Assembly (NCBI GenBank): GCA_023399815.1
Contig: JAEWOJ010000004.1
Location: 1-14,801 of the forward strand
Direction of reading: 5' to 3'
Length of the DNA: 14,801 nucleotides
DNA from: Pseudomonadota bacterium
GTDB taxonomy: Bacteria; Pseudomonadota; Gammaproteobacteria; Xanthomonadales; Xanthomonadaceae
Positions 6,181 to 13,337 of this stretch are shown here, piece by piece. A program made the translations under genes and the position numbers. Numbering within the stretch: the stretch's first letter is position 1; each line of letters starts with the position of its first letter. Under the pieces are notes generated by a model. That model was not told the DNA's origin, made no database searches, and saw only the letters and a program-made list of their open reading frames with translations.

Positions 6181-8142
6181 TCAGTCGCGACGCCGCAGCT
6201 GGTTGCCGAAGCGGTCCAGCCAGTGCGCGAACCCCTGCAGCGCCGAACCGCCCTTGTCGCGCAGGCTGGCCAGCTCGGCCTCGAAGCGTTCGCGGCGGGT
6301 GGCCTCGCCCTCGGACTTCGGCAGCGGCGGCAGCACGTGGGCGAAGTAGGTGTCGCCCAGCAGCTTGTGCAGCAGCCGCTCGCCGGGGAAGGGCTCGCCG
6401 TTGTTGAGGGCGCGCGCGCCCTTGAGCAGGCTGCGGATGTCGTACTGGGCGGGGCTGATGTCCGGCACCTGCTTGGGCAGGTCGAGCAGGCTGTAGACGG
6501 CGATGCGCGCGGTGCGCACCGAGCTTTCCATGGTGAACACCACGTCGTTGGCGGTCTCGACGAACTGGCCGACCAGGGCGAGGTTGGTGCAGCCTTCGGG
6601 AACCACCGGCGGGCGGTCGCCGGCGGCGCGCGGCATGAACTGCGCCGTGATATAGGGCATCAGCGCCAGGCGCACCTTGGTCTGCGGAACGATCGCATCG
6701 AGCTGGTCGGCGATGCCGAGGTGGTGGCACAGCTCGGCGACGATCTCGCGGCCGGTGCATTCGGGCATGGTCTTCTTCACCAGGTTGCCGGGCTGGTCCA
6801 TCAGCAGCGCGTACACCCACATCACCACCGTGTCGTGCGGCTGGTCGGGGAAATGCGGCTGGCGGTTGATGGTGACGCTGAGCACCCAGTTGGAATCGGT
6901 GAAGGTGATGATGCCGCCGGTCACCGTGCGCCCCGATGTTGGGTCGTTGACCGACAGCTCGCGCAGGCGGTCCACCAGCGGCGACGGCCGGCAGGTCAGC
7001 GTCGCCGACTCCCACATCGAGCGGTCGATGTCGCCGCAGAACTTGTCCGGCCGGCCGAACACCGGCGACTGCCGGGCGAGATTGCGCCACAGGCTCCAGC
7101 CGCTGTCCTCGGCGGGGCCGCCCTGGCGCCGGACCAGCGCCGGTACGGTGTCCAGGTCGCCATAGGCGGTGTCCTCGGTCATCGAACCGGTGAGGGCGAT
7201 GACGAGGTCGTGCGGGTCGACGGCGATGCGGCCATCGCCCTCGGCGATGCGGGTACGCAGGGCGGTGACGGTGCGACGCCCGTCCCGCACGTCGAACTCC
7301 ATGTCCAGCACCTTGGTGCCCAGGCGCAGCTGCACGCCCTTGGCACGCAGCAGCCGGACCAGCGGGGTGACGAAGCTGTCGTACTGGTTGAATTTCGGGA
7401 ACACCAGCGCCGACATGTCGCCGAAGCCGTCGATGGCATCGAGGAAGCGGTGCATGTACAGCTTCATCTCCAGCAGGCTGTGCCAGTTCTCGAAGGCGAA
7501 CATCGAGCGGAACAGGAACCAGAAATTGCTCTGCAGGAAGCCCTCGCTGAAATGGTCCTGGATGGTCAGGTCGTCCAGCTCGTCCTTGCGCTTGAGCAGC
7601 AGGCCGACCACTTCCCACTGCTGCCTGCGGCTCAGCCTGAAGCGGGTGAAGTCGGCCTGCACCTGGCCCTGCCGGTGCATCAGCCGCGCGCGCGACCAGT
7701 TGGGGTCGGCGTCGTTGAGCAGGCGGTACTCGTCGAGCACGCTGAAGCCCTCGGGCAGTTCCAGCGCGGGCACGTCCTGGAACATGTCCCAGAAGTTGTC
7801 GTAGTTCCAGTTCATCTCGCGGCCGCCGCGCACCAGGTAGCCGTCTTCGGGATTGCCGGAGCCGTCGAGCGAGCCGCCCGCCACGTCCTGGCCTTCGATG
7901 AGGGTGATGTTCGCCGCGGGCATGTGGCCGTCGCGGATCAGGTAGAAGGCCGCCGCGAGCCCGGCGATGCCGCCGCCGACGATGTAGGCCTTGCGCTCGG
8001 CGATGCCCTCGGTGGGCAGCGGCCTGAAACGCTGGTAGGTGCCGACCATGTCCGGCGGCGGCAGCGTGTTGAGCGGCGTGTTGTGCCAGTAGCGGCGCGT
8101 GGCGTCGGGCGCGTGCTCGAGGCGCGGCGTGGAATCGCTCAT
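6181..8142 (-). CDS. ohyA: Oleate hydratase (FAD-dependent, MCRA family)
   Basis: This enzyme adds water to the cis-9 double bond of unsaturated fatty acids such as oleate, giving 10-hydroxy fatty acids; the family was first called myosin-cross-reactive antigen. The 653-residue length matches characterised members (about 590-650). The FAD-binding motif is YIVGGGIAGLAAAFYLIRDG (53-72), followed by LIEGQDVAGGSLDGSGN. The RGGREMNWNYDNFWDM segment carries E109, and KLYMHRF carries Y229. Their spacing closely matches the catalytic Glu/Tyr pair of known hydratases (aligned by eye). The C-terminal QFVETANDVVFTMESSVRTA segment is also typical. I chose the ATG at 8142 because AAGGAG lies 7 nt upstream; the longer open frame to 8265 has no such site. 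It is divergent from a symporter gene. In other bacteria the enzyme is linked to detoxifying antimicrobial unsaturated fatty acids; here the role is inferred. Confidence 0.95.
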   Translation of the reverse strand: MSDSTPRLEHAPDATRRYWHNTPLNTLPPPDMVGTYQRFRPLPTEGIAERKAYIVGGGIAGLAAAFYLIRDGHMPAANITLIEGQDVAGGSLDGSGNPEDGYLVRGGREMNWNYDNFWDMFQDVPALELPEGFSVLDEYRLLNDADPNWSRARLMHRQGQVQADFTRFRLSRRQQWEVVGLLLKRKDELDDLTIQDHFSEGFLQSNFWFLFRSMFAFENWHSLLEMKLYMHRFLDAIDGFGDMSALVFPKFNQYDSFVTPLVRLLRAKGVQLRLGTKVLDMEFDVRDGRRTVTALRTRIAEGDGRIAVDPHDLVIALTGSMTEDTAYGDLDTVPALVRRQGGPAEDSGWSLWRNLARQSPVFGRPDKFCGDIDRSMWESATLTCRPSPLVDRLRELSVNDPTSGRTVTGGIITFTDSNWVLSVTINRQPHFPDQPHDTVVMWVYALLMDQPGNLVKKTMPECTGREIVAELCHHLGIADQLDAIVPQTKVRLALMPYITAQFMPRAAGDRPPVVPEGCTNLALVGQFVETANDVVFTMESSVRTARIAVYSLLDLPKQVPDISPAQYDIRSLLKGARALNNGEPFPGERLLHKLLGDTYFAHVLPPLPKSEGEATRRERFEAELASLRDKGGSALQGFAHWLDRFGNQLRRRD

Positions 8143-8363
8143 GGGGAGTCTCCTTGGGGGAAGGCATGGGGGAAGGGGAGATGGAAGGGCGCAACGGCGC
8201 CGGCCGCCATCGAAGGGAACGAGGTTAGTGACCCGCTTGCCGGGGCAACGTGAAGCCGCGGGCATGGCGAGGGCTTACCGGGCGCGGCCATGATCGGTGT
8301 CGCCTGCAACCGGCCTGCGTGCGGCGCATGGCGCGTGGCAGACTGCGCGGGTATCCCCTTGCC

Positions 8364-9653
8364 ATGGCGCCCATGCCTTCCACTGCCACTCCCGCCAATT
8401 CCCCGCGCCGCGTACTGGCCGCCAGCCTGGTCGGCACCACCATCGAGTTCTTCGACTTCTACATCTACGCCACCGCGGCGGTGCTGGTGTTCCCGAAACT
8501 GTTCTTTCCCGAGAGCAGCGCGAACGCGGCGCTGCTGCAGTCGCTGGCGACCTTCGCGGTGGCCTTCGTCGCGCGGCCGGTCGGTTCGGCGCTGTTCGGC
8601 CATTACGGCGACCGCATCGGCCGCAAGGCCACGCTGGTGGCGGCGCTGCTGACGATGGGCCTGTCCACGGTGGCGATCGGCCTGCTGCCCACCTACGCCC
8701 GCATCGGGCTGGTGGCGCCGGCGCTGCTGGCGCTGTGCCGCTTCGGGCAGGGCCTGGGGCTGGGCGGCGAGTGGGGCGGCGCGGTGCTGCTGGCCACCGA
8801 GAATGCGCCGCCGGGCAAGCGCGCCTGGTACGGCATGTTCCCGCAGCTGGGCGCGCCGCTGGGGTTCCTGCTGTCGGCCGGCATCTTCCTGCTGCTGGGC
8901 CGGGCGATGGACGATGCCGCCTTCATCGAGTGGGGCTGGCGCGTGCCCTTCATCGCCAGCGCGCTGCTGGTGATCGTCGGCCTGTGGGTGCGCCTGAACA
9001 TCCACGAGACGCCGGATTTCCGCCGCGCGGTGGAAGGCGGGCAGCGGGTGCGCCTGCCGATGCGCGAGGTGGTCACCGGCCATGGCTTCGCGCTGGTGGC
9101 CGGCACGCTGGCCGCGTTCGCGACTTTCGTGCTGTTCTACCTGATGACGGTGTTCACCCTGGGCTACGGCACCTCGGTGCTCGGCTACACGCGCGAACAG
9201 TTCCTGCTGCTGCAGATGGTCGGCATCCTGTTCTTCGCCGCCGGCATCCCGCTGGCGGCGATGCACGGCGACCGCCGCGGCACGATCCGGACGATGCTGC
9301 TGGCGACGCTGGCCATCTTCGTGTTCGGCCTGCTGTTCAAGCCGCTGTTCCAGGCCGCGCATCCCTGGCAGGTACTCGGCTTCCTGTCGCTGGGGCTGTT
9401 CCTGATGGGGCTGACCTACGGTCCCTGCGGCACCATGCTGGCCAGCCTCTACCCGGTGCAGGTGCGCTACACCGGCGCGTCGCTGTCGTTCAACCTGGCC
9501 GGCATCCTCGGCGCCGCGCCGGCGCCCTATGCGGCCACCTGGCTGGCGGGGAAGTTCGGTGTCGGCGCGGTCGGCGGCTACCTGTGCGCGACCGCACTGG
9601 TCACAGGCCTGGCGCTGTGGGCGATCCAGCGCCGCGGCGTGGCGCGATGCTGA
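8364..9653 (+). CDS. MFS transporter, metabolite:H+ symporter (MHS) family
   Basis: The product is a 429-residue, roughly 12-helix inner-membrane transporter of the MHS branch of the major facilitator superfamily (relatives of KgtP, ShiA and ProP), which import organic acids or osmolytes with protons. Seen directly: the N-terminal GTTIEFFDFYIYATAAVLVF helix typical of MHS proteins, the loop 2-3 signature GHYGDRIGRK (79-88), RFGQGLGLGGEWGGAVLLAT in the helix 4-5 region, and the half-signature GDRRGT in the second half. The substrate cannot be read from the sequence. The start is uncertain: the ATG at 8364 gives a normal N-terminus, 8373 is a close alternative, and upstream in-frame ATGs (8250, 8328) add Arg-rich sequence unlike the family. 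No clear Shine-Dalgarno is present. It is divergent from oleate hydratase and convergent with the bacteriohemerythrin gene. Confidence 0.9.
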   Translation: MAPMPSTATPANSPRRVLAASLVGTTIEFFDFYIYATAAVLVFPKLFFPESSANAALLQSLATFAVAFVARPVGSALFGHYGDRIGRKATLVAALLTMGLSTVAIGLLPTYARIGLVAPALLALCRFGQGLGLGGEWGGAVLLATENAPPGKRAWYGMFPQLGAPLGFLLSAGIFLLLGRAMDDAAFIEWGWRVPFIASALLVIVGLWVRLNIHETPDFRRAVEGGQRVRLPMREVVTGHGFALVAGTLAAFATFVLFYLMTVFTLGYGTSVLGYTREQFLLLQMVGILFFAAGIPLAAMHGDRRGTIRTMLLATLAIFVFGLLFKPLFQAAHPWQVLGFLSLGLFLMGLTYGPCGTMLASLYPVQVRYTGASLSFNLAGILGAAPAPYAATWLAGKFGVGAVGGYLCATALVTGLALWAIQRRGVARC

Positions 9654-9677
9654 TGCGTCCTGCACGGGGCTGGCGCG

Positions 9678-9710
9678 GGTGGCCGCCGTCGATGGCGGCC
9701 GTCGGCCACC
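9678..9710. terminator. Hairpin cluster after MFS gene
   Basis: GGCCGCC and GGCGGCC (9681-9700) form a 7-bp stem with a 6-nt loop. An outer alternative pairs GGTGGCC (9678-9684) with GGCCACC (9704-9710). They lie 25-57 nt after the MFS stop in the 151-nt convergent gap and lack a T-run. Confidence 0.35.
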
Positions 9711-9721
9711 GCCGGCCCGAT

Positions 9722-9740
9722 GCCGGGCGTCGTTCCCGGC
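9722..9740 (-). terminator. Hairpin downstream of bacteriohemerythrin gene
   Basis: GCCGGG and CCCGGC form a 6-bp stem around a 7-nt loop, about 65 nt beyond the bacteriohemerythrin stop on the minus strand. It could end that transcript, but no T-run follows, so support is modest. Confidence 0.3.
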
Positions 9741-9804
9741 GGTCCCCCGTTTCATGGCGTCCCTCCACGCAGCGCGGAGTGCCGGCGGGATTCCTGATCG
9801 ACGA

Positions 9805-10266
9805 TCAGCGGAACAGGCGCTTGAGCGTGCGCCCGAGCCAGCCGCCTTCCTCGTGTTCGCGGGCGAACTTGTTGAGGTGGCGCTTGACCTGTTCGGCGTA
9901 GGCCTTGTCGTCGCCGCGGATGTGGTTGAACAGCCAGCGCGAGAGCATGTTGCGCAGGTCGTCGGTGATGTCCTCGCCGGACTCGAAGCGCATCCGGTAC
10001 TCGGAGACGCGCTTGATGAACACCTCGTGCACGCGCTTGTGCGCGGCGCAGAACGCGTAGCCGGCTTCCTCCATCAGCTCCTCCTCGAAGGCGAAGTGCG
10101 AGAGGGTGTAGTCGATCAGCTCGTCGATCACCTCGCCGACGGCGACCCGCTCCATGCTCTTCTGGGTCACGTGCAGGTGGTTGAGCATCTCCACGATGCG
10201 CATGTGCTGGTGGTCGATGACCTCCACGCCCGTGTTGAGATCGTCCTGCCAGACCAAAAGTGCCAC
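9805..10266 (-). CDS. Bacteriohemerythrin (O2-binding diiron protein)
   Basis: The product is a 153-residue single-domain hemerythrin that binds O2 reversibly at a non-heme diiron centre. All seven expected iron ligands are present with normal spacing: H21 (IDHQH), H57 and E61 (SHFAFEEELM), H76 and H80 (HKRVH), and H115 and D120 (WLFNHIRGDD). A basic C-terminal tail (KRHLNKFAREHEEGGWLGRT and onward) extends beyond the domain. The start is a GTG at 10266, supported by GGAG 8 nt upstream. It lies downstream of a diguanylate cyclase gene on the same strand with an 89-nt gap, but a perfect FNR/Anr box in that gap indicates its own oxygen-controlled promoter. The likely role is O2 storage, delivery to a respiratory or oxygenase enzyme, or O2 sensing; the sequence does not decide between these. 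Confidence 0.95.
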   Translation of the reverse strand: MALLVWQDDLNTGVEVIDHQHMRIVEMLNHLHVTQKSMERVAVGEVIDELIDYTLSHFAFEEELMEEAGYAFCAAHKRVHEVFIKRVSEYRMRFESGEDITDDLRNMLSRWLFNHIRGDDKAYAEQVKRHLNKFAREHEEGGWLGRTLKRLFR

Positions 10267-10299
10267 CGCCGCTTCTCCAAGTAGGTGCCGTCGGGGCGC

Positions 10300-10341
10300 A
10301 CTCTAGGGAGGGCGGCGGCGCGCCGCGTTGATCTGGATCAA
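10300..10341 (-). promoter_or_regulatory. Class II FNR/Anr-type promoter for bacteriohemerythrin
   Basis: TTGAT-CTGG-ATCAA at 10328-10341 is a perfect match to the FNR/Anr consensus TTGAT-N4-ATCAA. On the minus strand TAGAGT (10305-10300), a 4-of-6 match to the -10 hexamer, is centred exactly 32 bp downstream. This is the geometry of a class II promoter with the activator at -41.5. The implied start is near 10293, leaving a 26-nt leader that carries the GGAG site. The -35 hexamer position reads ACGCGG, a poor match, as expected when an activator is required. The box lies wholly in the 89-nt gap between the cyclase stop and the hemerythrin start. Confidence 0.8.
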
Positions 10342-10355
10342 GGCCGGCCGGCGCT

Positions 10356-11666
10356 TCAGTCCAGGGTGGCGCTGTGGACGCGGTCGCGGCCGCCGGCCTT
10401 GGCCAGGTAGAGCTGGCGGTCGGCCTCGGCGATCAGCGCGTGCAGGGTGCCGCCATTGGCCGGCATGCGGCATACGCCGATGCTCACGGTCATGCGCAGC
10501 GCATGTCCGCCCAGGCTGAGTTCCAGCGCGGCGATGGCCGCGCGCAGCCGCTCGAAATGGCGCGCGCAGGCGTCCTCGTCCAGCCCGGCGACCAGCATGC
10601 AGAATTCCTCGCCGCCGAAGCGGGCGCTGAGGTCCTGCGGGCCGGTATGGGCCTGCAGCACGCCGGCCGCCGCGCGCAGCGCCTGGTCGCCGGCCTCGTG
10701 GCCCAGGCTGTCGTTGATGTGCTTGAAATGGTCGATGTCGACCATCGCCACCGCCAGGCCGCCGGCGTCCGCTACATGCCGTTCGAGCCGGCGCTGGCTC
10801 TGTTCGAGGAAGCTGCGGCGGTTGGGCAGGCCGGTGAGGAAATCGCGGGTCGCCAGGTCCTGCAGGGTGCCGATCAGTTCCAGCTGGTCCACGTTCTGCG
10901 AGACCCGGCAGAAGAATTCCTCGCGCGAGAACGGCTTGCGCAGGAAGTCGTTGGCGCCGTTCTTGAGGAAGCGCGGGATCAGCGACGGATCGGAATTGCC
11001 GGAGATGCCGATCACCGCGACCTTGTCGCGCGCGCGCAGGGCACGCAGGCGGCGGGTCAGTTCGACGCCGTCCATGCCCGGCATTTCCTGGTCCACGATC
11101 GCCAGGCGGATCGCCGGGTCGGTTTCCAGCACCTGCAGCGCGGCGTCGCCGTTGCCGGCCTCGGTGACGCGATAGCCGTACATGCCCAGCAGCGCGGCGG
11201 CGTAGCCGCGCGCCGAGGGCGAGTCGTCCACCACCAGCGCGGAGATGCGGCGGTTGCGGTCCAGCCGCTGCACCAGCCAGACCAGGTAATCCAGGCTGCC
11301 GGGCGTGTTCTTCAGCACGTAGTCGATGATGTCCTGCTGCAGCACGCGCTTGCGCAGGTCCTCGTCGTAGACGCCGCTGACCACGATGGTCGGCAGCCCG
11401 CGCCCGACGAAATACGCGACCACGTCGTCGCGGTCGCCATCGGCCAGCACCAGCCCGGTCAGCACCAGGAACCAGTCGTCCTCGCCGTCGAGCAGGGCGC
11501 CGGCCTCGGCCAGCGAGGACGCTACGCTGACCGGCAGCTCCAGGCGCTGCTCGATGGCCTCGCGCAGCATCGTGGTGAAGGTGCGGGAGTTCTCGACCAG
11601 CAGGATGCGTTGGGGCAGCGGGGCGATCGGGCGGCGGTCGAAACCGGCCTGCAGCAACACGGTCAT
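10356..11666 (-). CDS. REC-REC-GGDEF response regulator (diguanylate cyclase)
   Basis: The 436-residue cytoplasmic product should make cyclic di-GMP from two GTP. Receiver 1 (~18-135) is degenerate: it has E25-N26 instead of the acidic pair, and G71 appears to replace the phosphoacceptor aspartate (FLVLTGLVLAD). Receiver 2 (~141-258) is intact: D147-D148, D192 in IVDQEMPGMDG, S222 and K244 in RKPF. The GGDEF domain (~270-434) has VDIDHFKHINDSLGHEAGD and the active loop RFGGEEF (349-355). The inhibitory I-site RxxD is absent, with GPQD at 342-345. I chose the ATG at 11666. A GTG at 11777 would extend the frame by 37 residues, but that stretch uses codons (GCA, ACT, GGA, GTT, AAA) uncommon in its neighbours. 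No good Shine-Dalgarno is present. The partner kinase is not in the window. Confidence 0.9.
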   Translation of the reverse strand: MTVLLQAGFDRRPIAPLPQRILLVENSRTFTTMLREAIEQRLELPVSVASSLAEAGALLDGEDDWFLVLTGLVLADGDRDDVVAYFVGRGLPTIVVSGVYDEDLRKRVLQQDIIDYVLKNTPGSLDYLVWLVQRLDRNRRISALVVDDSPSARGYAAALLGMYGYRVTEAGNGDAALQVLETDPAIRLAIVDQEMPGMDGVELTRRLRALRARDKVAVIGISGNSDPSLIPRFLKNGANDFLRKPFSREEFFCRVSQNVDQLELIGTLQDLATRDFLTGLPNRRSFLEQSQRRLERHVADAGGLAVAMVDIDHFKHINDSLGHEAGDQALRAAAGVLQAHTGPQDLSARFGGEEFCMLVAGLDEDACARHFERLRAAIAALELSLGGHALRMTVSIGVCRMPANGGTLHALIAEADRQLYLAKAGGRDRVHSATLD

Positions 11667-11823
11667 CGTGGGGCAGTCGTCCAGGGAACGGGTATCGCAG
11701 CCGGCGTGCGCCAGTGCGCGCAGGACTTTAACCGATCCAGTGGACGACGCGATGACCGCGATCAATGCGTCGCTCACCCCGACGATGCAGGGGCGGCCGG
11801 CAGGCAGGGAAGGGAGCGAAACC

Positions 11824-11841
11824 GCCCGCGCGTTGGCGGGC
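11824..11841 (-). terminator. Terminator-like hairpin after puuB-like gene
   Basis: GCCCGC and GCGGGC form a 6-bp stem around a 6-nt loop, starting 2 nt beyond the stop of the puuB-like gene. On the minus strand it is followed by GGTTTCG, a short T-run. The remaining part of the gap up to the cyclase start (11667-11823) shows no gene. Confidence 0.45.
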
Positions 11842-11843
11842 CG

Positions 11844-13136
11844 TCATCCCAGCAGGTCGCGCAGCTTGTACCAGGACATGGCCGCCACCAGCAGCGGCCG
11901 GCGCAGCGCCGGGCCGCCGGGGAAACGGTGGTGGGGAATGCGCTCGAACACGTCCAGCCGCTGCGCCTGCCCGGCGATCGCCTCGGCGATGATGTCGCCG
12001 GCCAGGCCGGTGCTGGCTACGCCATGGCCGGAGAAGCCCTGCGCGAAATAGACGTTGGGCGTGAGCCGGCCCCAGTGCGGGGCGCGGTTGCTGGTGATGT
12101 CGATGTAGCCGCCCCACACGTATTCCAGCGCCACGTCGGCCAGCTGCGGGAACACCGTGCGCATGCGCCGGGTCATCACCGCGCGCAGGCCGGGTGGCGG
12201 CAGCGCCGAATAGCTGGCCTGGCCGCCGAACAGCAGGCGGTGGTCGCGGCTGAGGCGGAAATAGTCCAGCGCCCAGTTCACGTCGGCCACGGCCATGTCG
12301 TTGCGGATCAGGGCGCGCGCGCGTTCGGCGCCGAGCGGCACGGTGGCGCCGATGTAGGTGCCGACCGGCATCATCCGCGTTTCCAGTTCCGGCGCGATGC
12401 CCTGCAGCCAGGCATTGCCGGCCAGCACCACGAAGTCGGCCTCGACCCGGCCCCGCGCCGTGTGCAGCGCCGGCCGCGCACCGCGTTCGAGCCGTCGCAC
12501 CGGCGAATGCTCGTGCACGGTGACGCCGGCGGCTTCGGCCGCGCGCGCCAGTCCCTGCGCATAGGCCAGCGGATGCAGGTGGCCGCTGGCCGGGTCGTAC
12601 AGCGCGCCGCAGTAGCGGTCGCTGGCCAGCACCTGCCGCAGCTGCGCGCGGTCCCACCATTGCAGCGGGTAGTCGTAGCGCCGGGCCAGGGTCTCCAGGT
12701 CGGCGCGCAGCGCCCGTTCCTGGCGGCGATGGATCGGCACGCTGGCATGGCCGTCACGCCAGTCGCAGTCGATGCGGTGGCGGGCGATGCGCTCCTTGAG
12801 CAGGCGCAGGCCATCGCGCGAGAAGTCGAACAGCAGCCGGGCGTCGTCGTCGCCGAGCAGCGATTCCAGCGCCTGCAGGTCGCAGCCGTAGCCGACCAGC
12901 GCCTGGCCGCCGTTGCGGCCGGAGGCGCCCCAGCCGACGCGCTCGGCCTCCAGCACCGTCACCCGGTAGCCCTTTTCGGCCAGCGCGAGCGCGGCGGTCA
13001 GCCCGGTATAGCCGGCGCCAAGCACCGCCACGTCCGCGCGCGCGTGGCCGCGCAGCGGCGCGCGCGCCGCGACCGGCGGCAGGCTGGCCGCGTACCAGCT
13101 GGGCGGGTAGTCGGAGCGGGTGGCGTCCACGGGCAT
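11844..13136 (-). CDS. puuB: FAD-dependent amine oxidase, gamma-glutamylputrescine oxidase-like
   Basis: The family (DAO superfamily) includes PuuB, which oxidises gamma-glutamylputrescine to the aldehyde, with FAD and release of ammonia and H2O2. The 430-residue length is close to E. coli PuuB (426). Residues 11-18 read PPSWYAAS, typical of the PuuB N-terminus. The dinucleotide fold is at 36-63: VAVLGAGYTGLTAALALAEK, then VTVLEAE with E63. It is followed by GWGASGRNGGQ (68-78), the flavin-contacting motif of this family, and the C-terminal YFAQGFSGHGVASTGLAGD segment. Divergent puuA-like context supports polyamine use. The start is uncertain. The ATG at 13136 begins just before the homology but lacks a Shine-Dalgarno. 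The ATG at 13187 has GGAG 5 nt upstream, but its 17 extra residues use rare codons (ACA, CGT, AGA, TCT, TCA). Substrate specificity is inferred. Confidence 0.87.
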   Translation of the reverse strand: MPVDATRSDYPPSWYAASLPPVAARAPLRGHARADVAVLGAGYTGLTAALALAEKGYRVTVLEAERVGWGASGRNGGQALVGYGCDLQALESLLGDDDARLLFDFSRDGLRLLKERIARHRIDCDWRDGHASVPIHRRQERALRADLETLARRYDYPLQWWDRAQLRQVLASDRYCGALYDPASGHLHPLAYAQGLARAAEAAGVTVHEHSPVRRLERGARPALHTARGRVEADFVVLAGNAWLQGIAPELETRMMPVGTYIGATVPLGAERARALIRNDMAVADVNWALDYFRLSRDHRLLFGGQASYSALPPPGLRAVMTRRMRTVFPQLADVALEYVWGGYIDITSNRAPHWGRLTPNVYFAQGFSGHGVASTGLAGDIIAEAIAGQAQRLDVFERIPHHRFPGGPALRRPLLVAAMSWYKLRDLLG

Positions 13137-13184
13137 CAGGCGCGATGAAGACGAAGCGGTCGGGCAGCGCAGTCTACGTGTCCG

Positions 13185-13201
13185 CATGCGATCTCCGCAT
13201 G
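13185..13201. promoter_or_regulatory. Palindrome in puuA/puuB divergent control region
   Basis: CATGCG (13185-13190), ATCTC, CGCATG (13196-13201) is a perfect 6-5-6 inverted repeat in the gap between the two divergent polyamine genes. A further CATGCG half-site occurs at 13289-13294. The size and place suit a repressor operator, but the regulator is unknown. The repeat also covers the alternative puuB start and its ribosome binding site. Confidence 0.4.
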
Positions 13202-13231
13202 ACCGTGGCGCGGCGGCAGCACACGCGCAGG

Positions 13232-13260
13232 TTGCCTAAACGCCGGGGCGGCAGTAGCGT
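13232..13260 (+). promoter_or_regulatory. Possible sigma-70 promoter for puuA-like gene
   Basis: TTGCCT (13232-13237) and TAGCGT (13255-13260) are separated by 17 nt. They match the -35 consensus at 4 of 6 and the -10 consensus at 3 of 6 positions. Transcription would start near 13267, about 70 nt ahead of the puuA-like ATG. Weak by itself. Confidence 0.28.
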
Positions 13261-13337
13261 GCCTGCACGCCTCGCCACCGGGGCAGGGCATGCGTTCCGG
13301 TGGCCGCCGCCTGTCATGCAACCGAAGCAGAACCGTC

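Noticed and set aside
6124..8253. A 709-codon open frame on the plus strand opposite oleate hydratase, plus a 738-codon frame on the minus strand
   Set aside because: Both are shadows of the oleate hydratase gene, which has full family motifs and a proper ribosome binding site.
8143..8363. A promoter for oleate hydratase (TTGCCC at 8248-8243 with TAACCT at 8227-8222)
   Set aside because: The spacer is only 15 nt and the -10 match is poor. The 8143-8363 gap also holds a purine-rich duplicated string (GGGGGAAGG) but nothing I can support as a promoter.
11690..11725. A sigma-54 promoter-like string (TGGCGCACG then TGC) upstream of the cyclase on the minus strand
   Set aside because: The spacing between the GG and GC doublets is wrong for the -24/-12 consensus.
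11667..11777. N-terminal extension of the diguanylate cyclase from a GTG at 11777
   Set aside because: Codons in this stretch include GCA, ACT, GGA, GTT and AAA, unlike the gene body; there is no Shine-Dalgarno, and the receiver fold starts soon after the ATG at 11666.
10374..13148. A 924-codon open frame on the plus strand across the diguanylate cyclase and puuB-like genes
   Set aside because: It is antisense to two well-supported genes, is rich in Ala, Arg, Gln and His of shadow type, and shows no recognisable domain. Long antisense frames are expected at this GC content.
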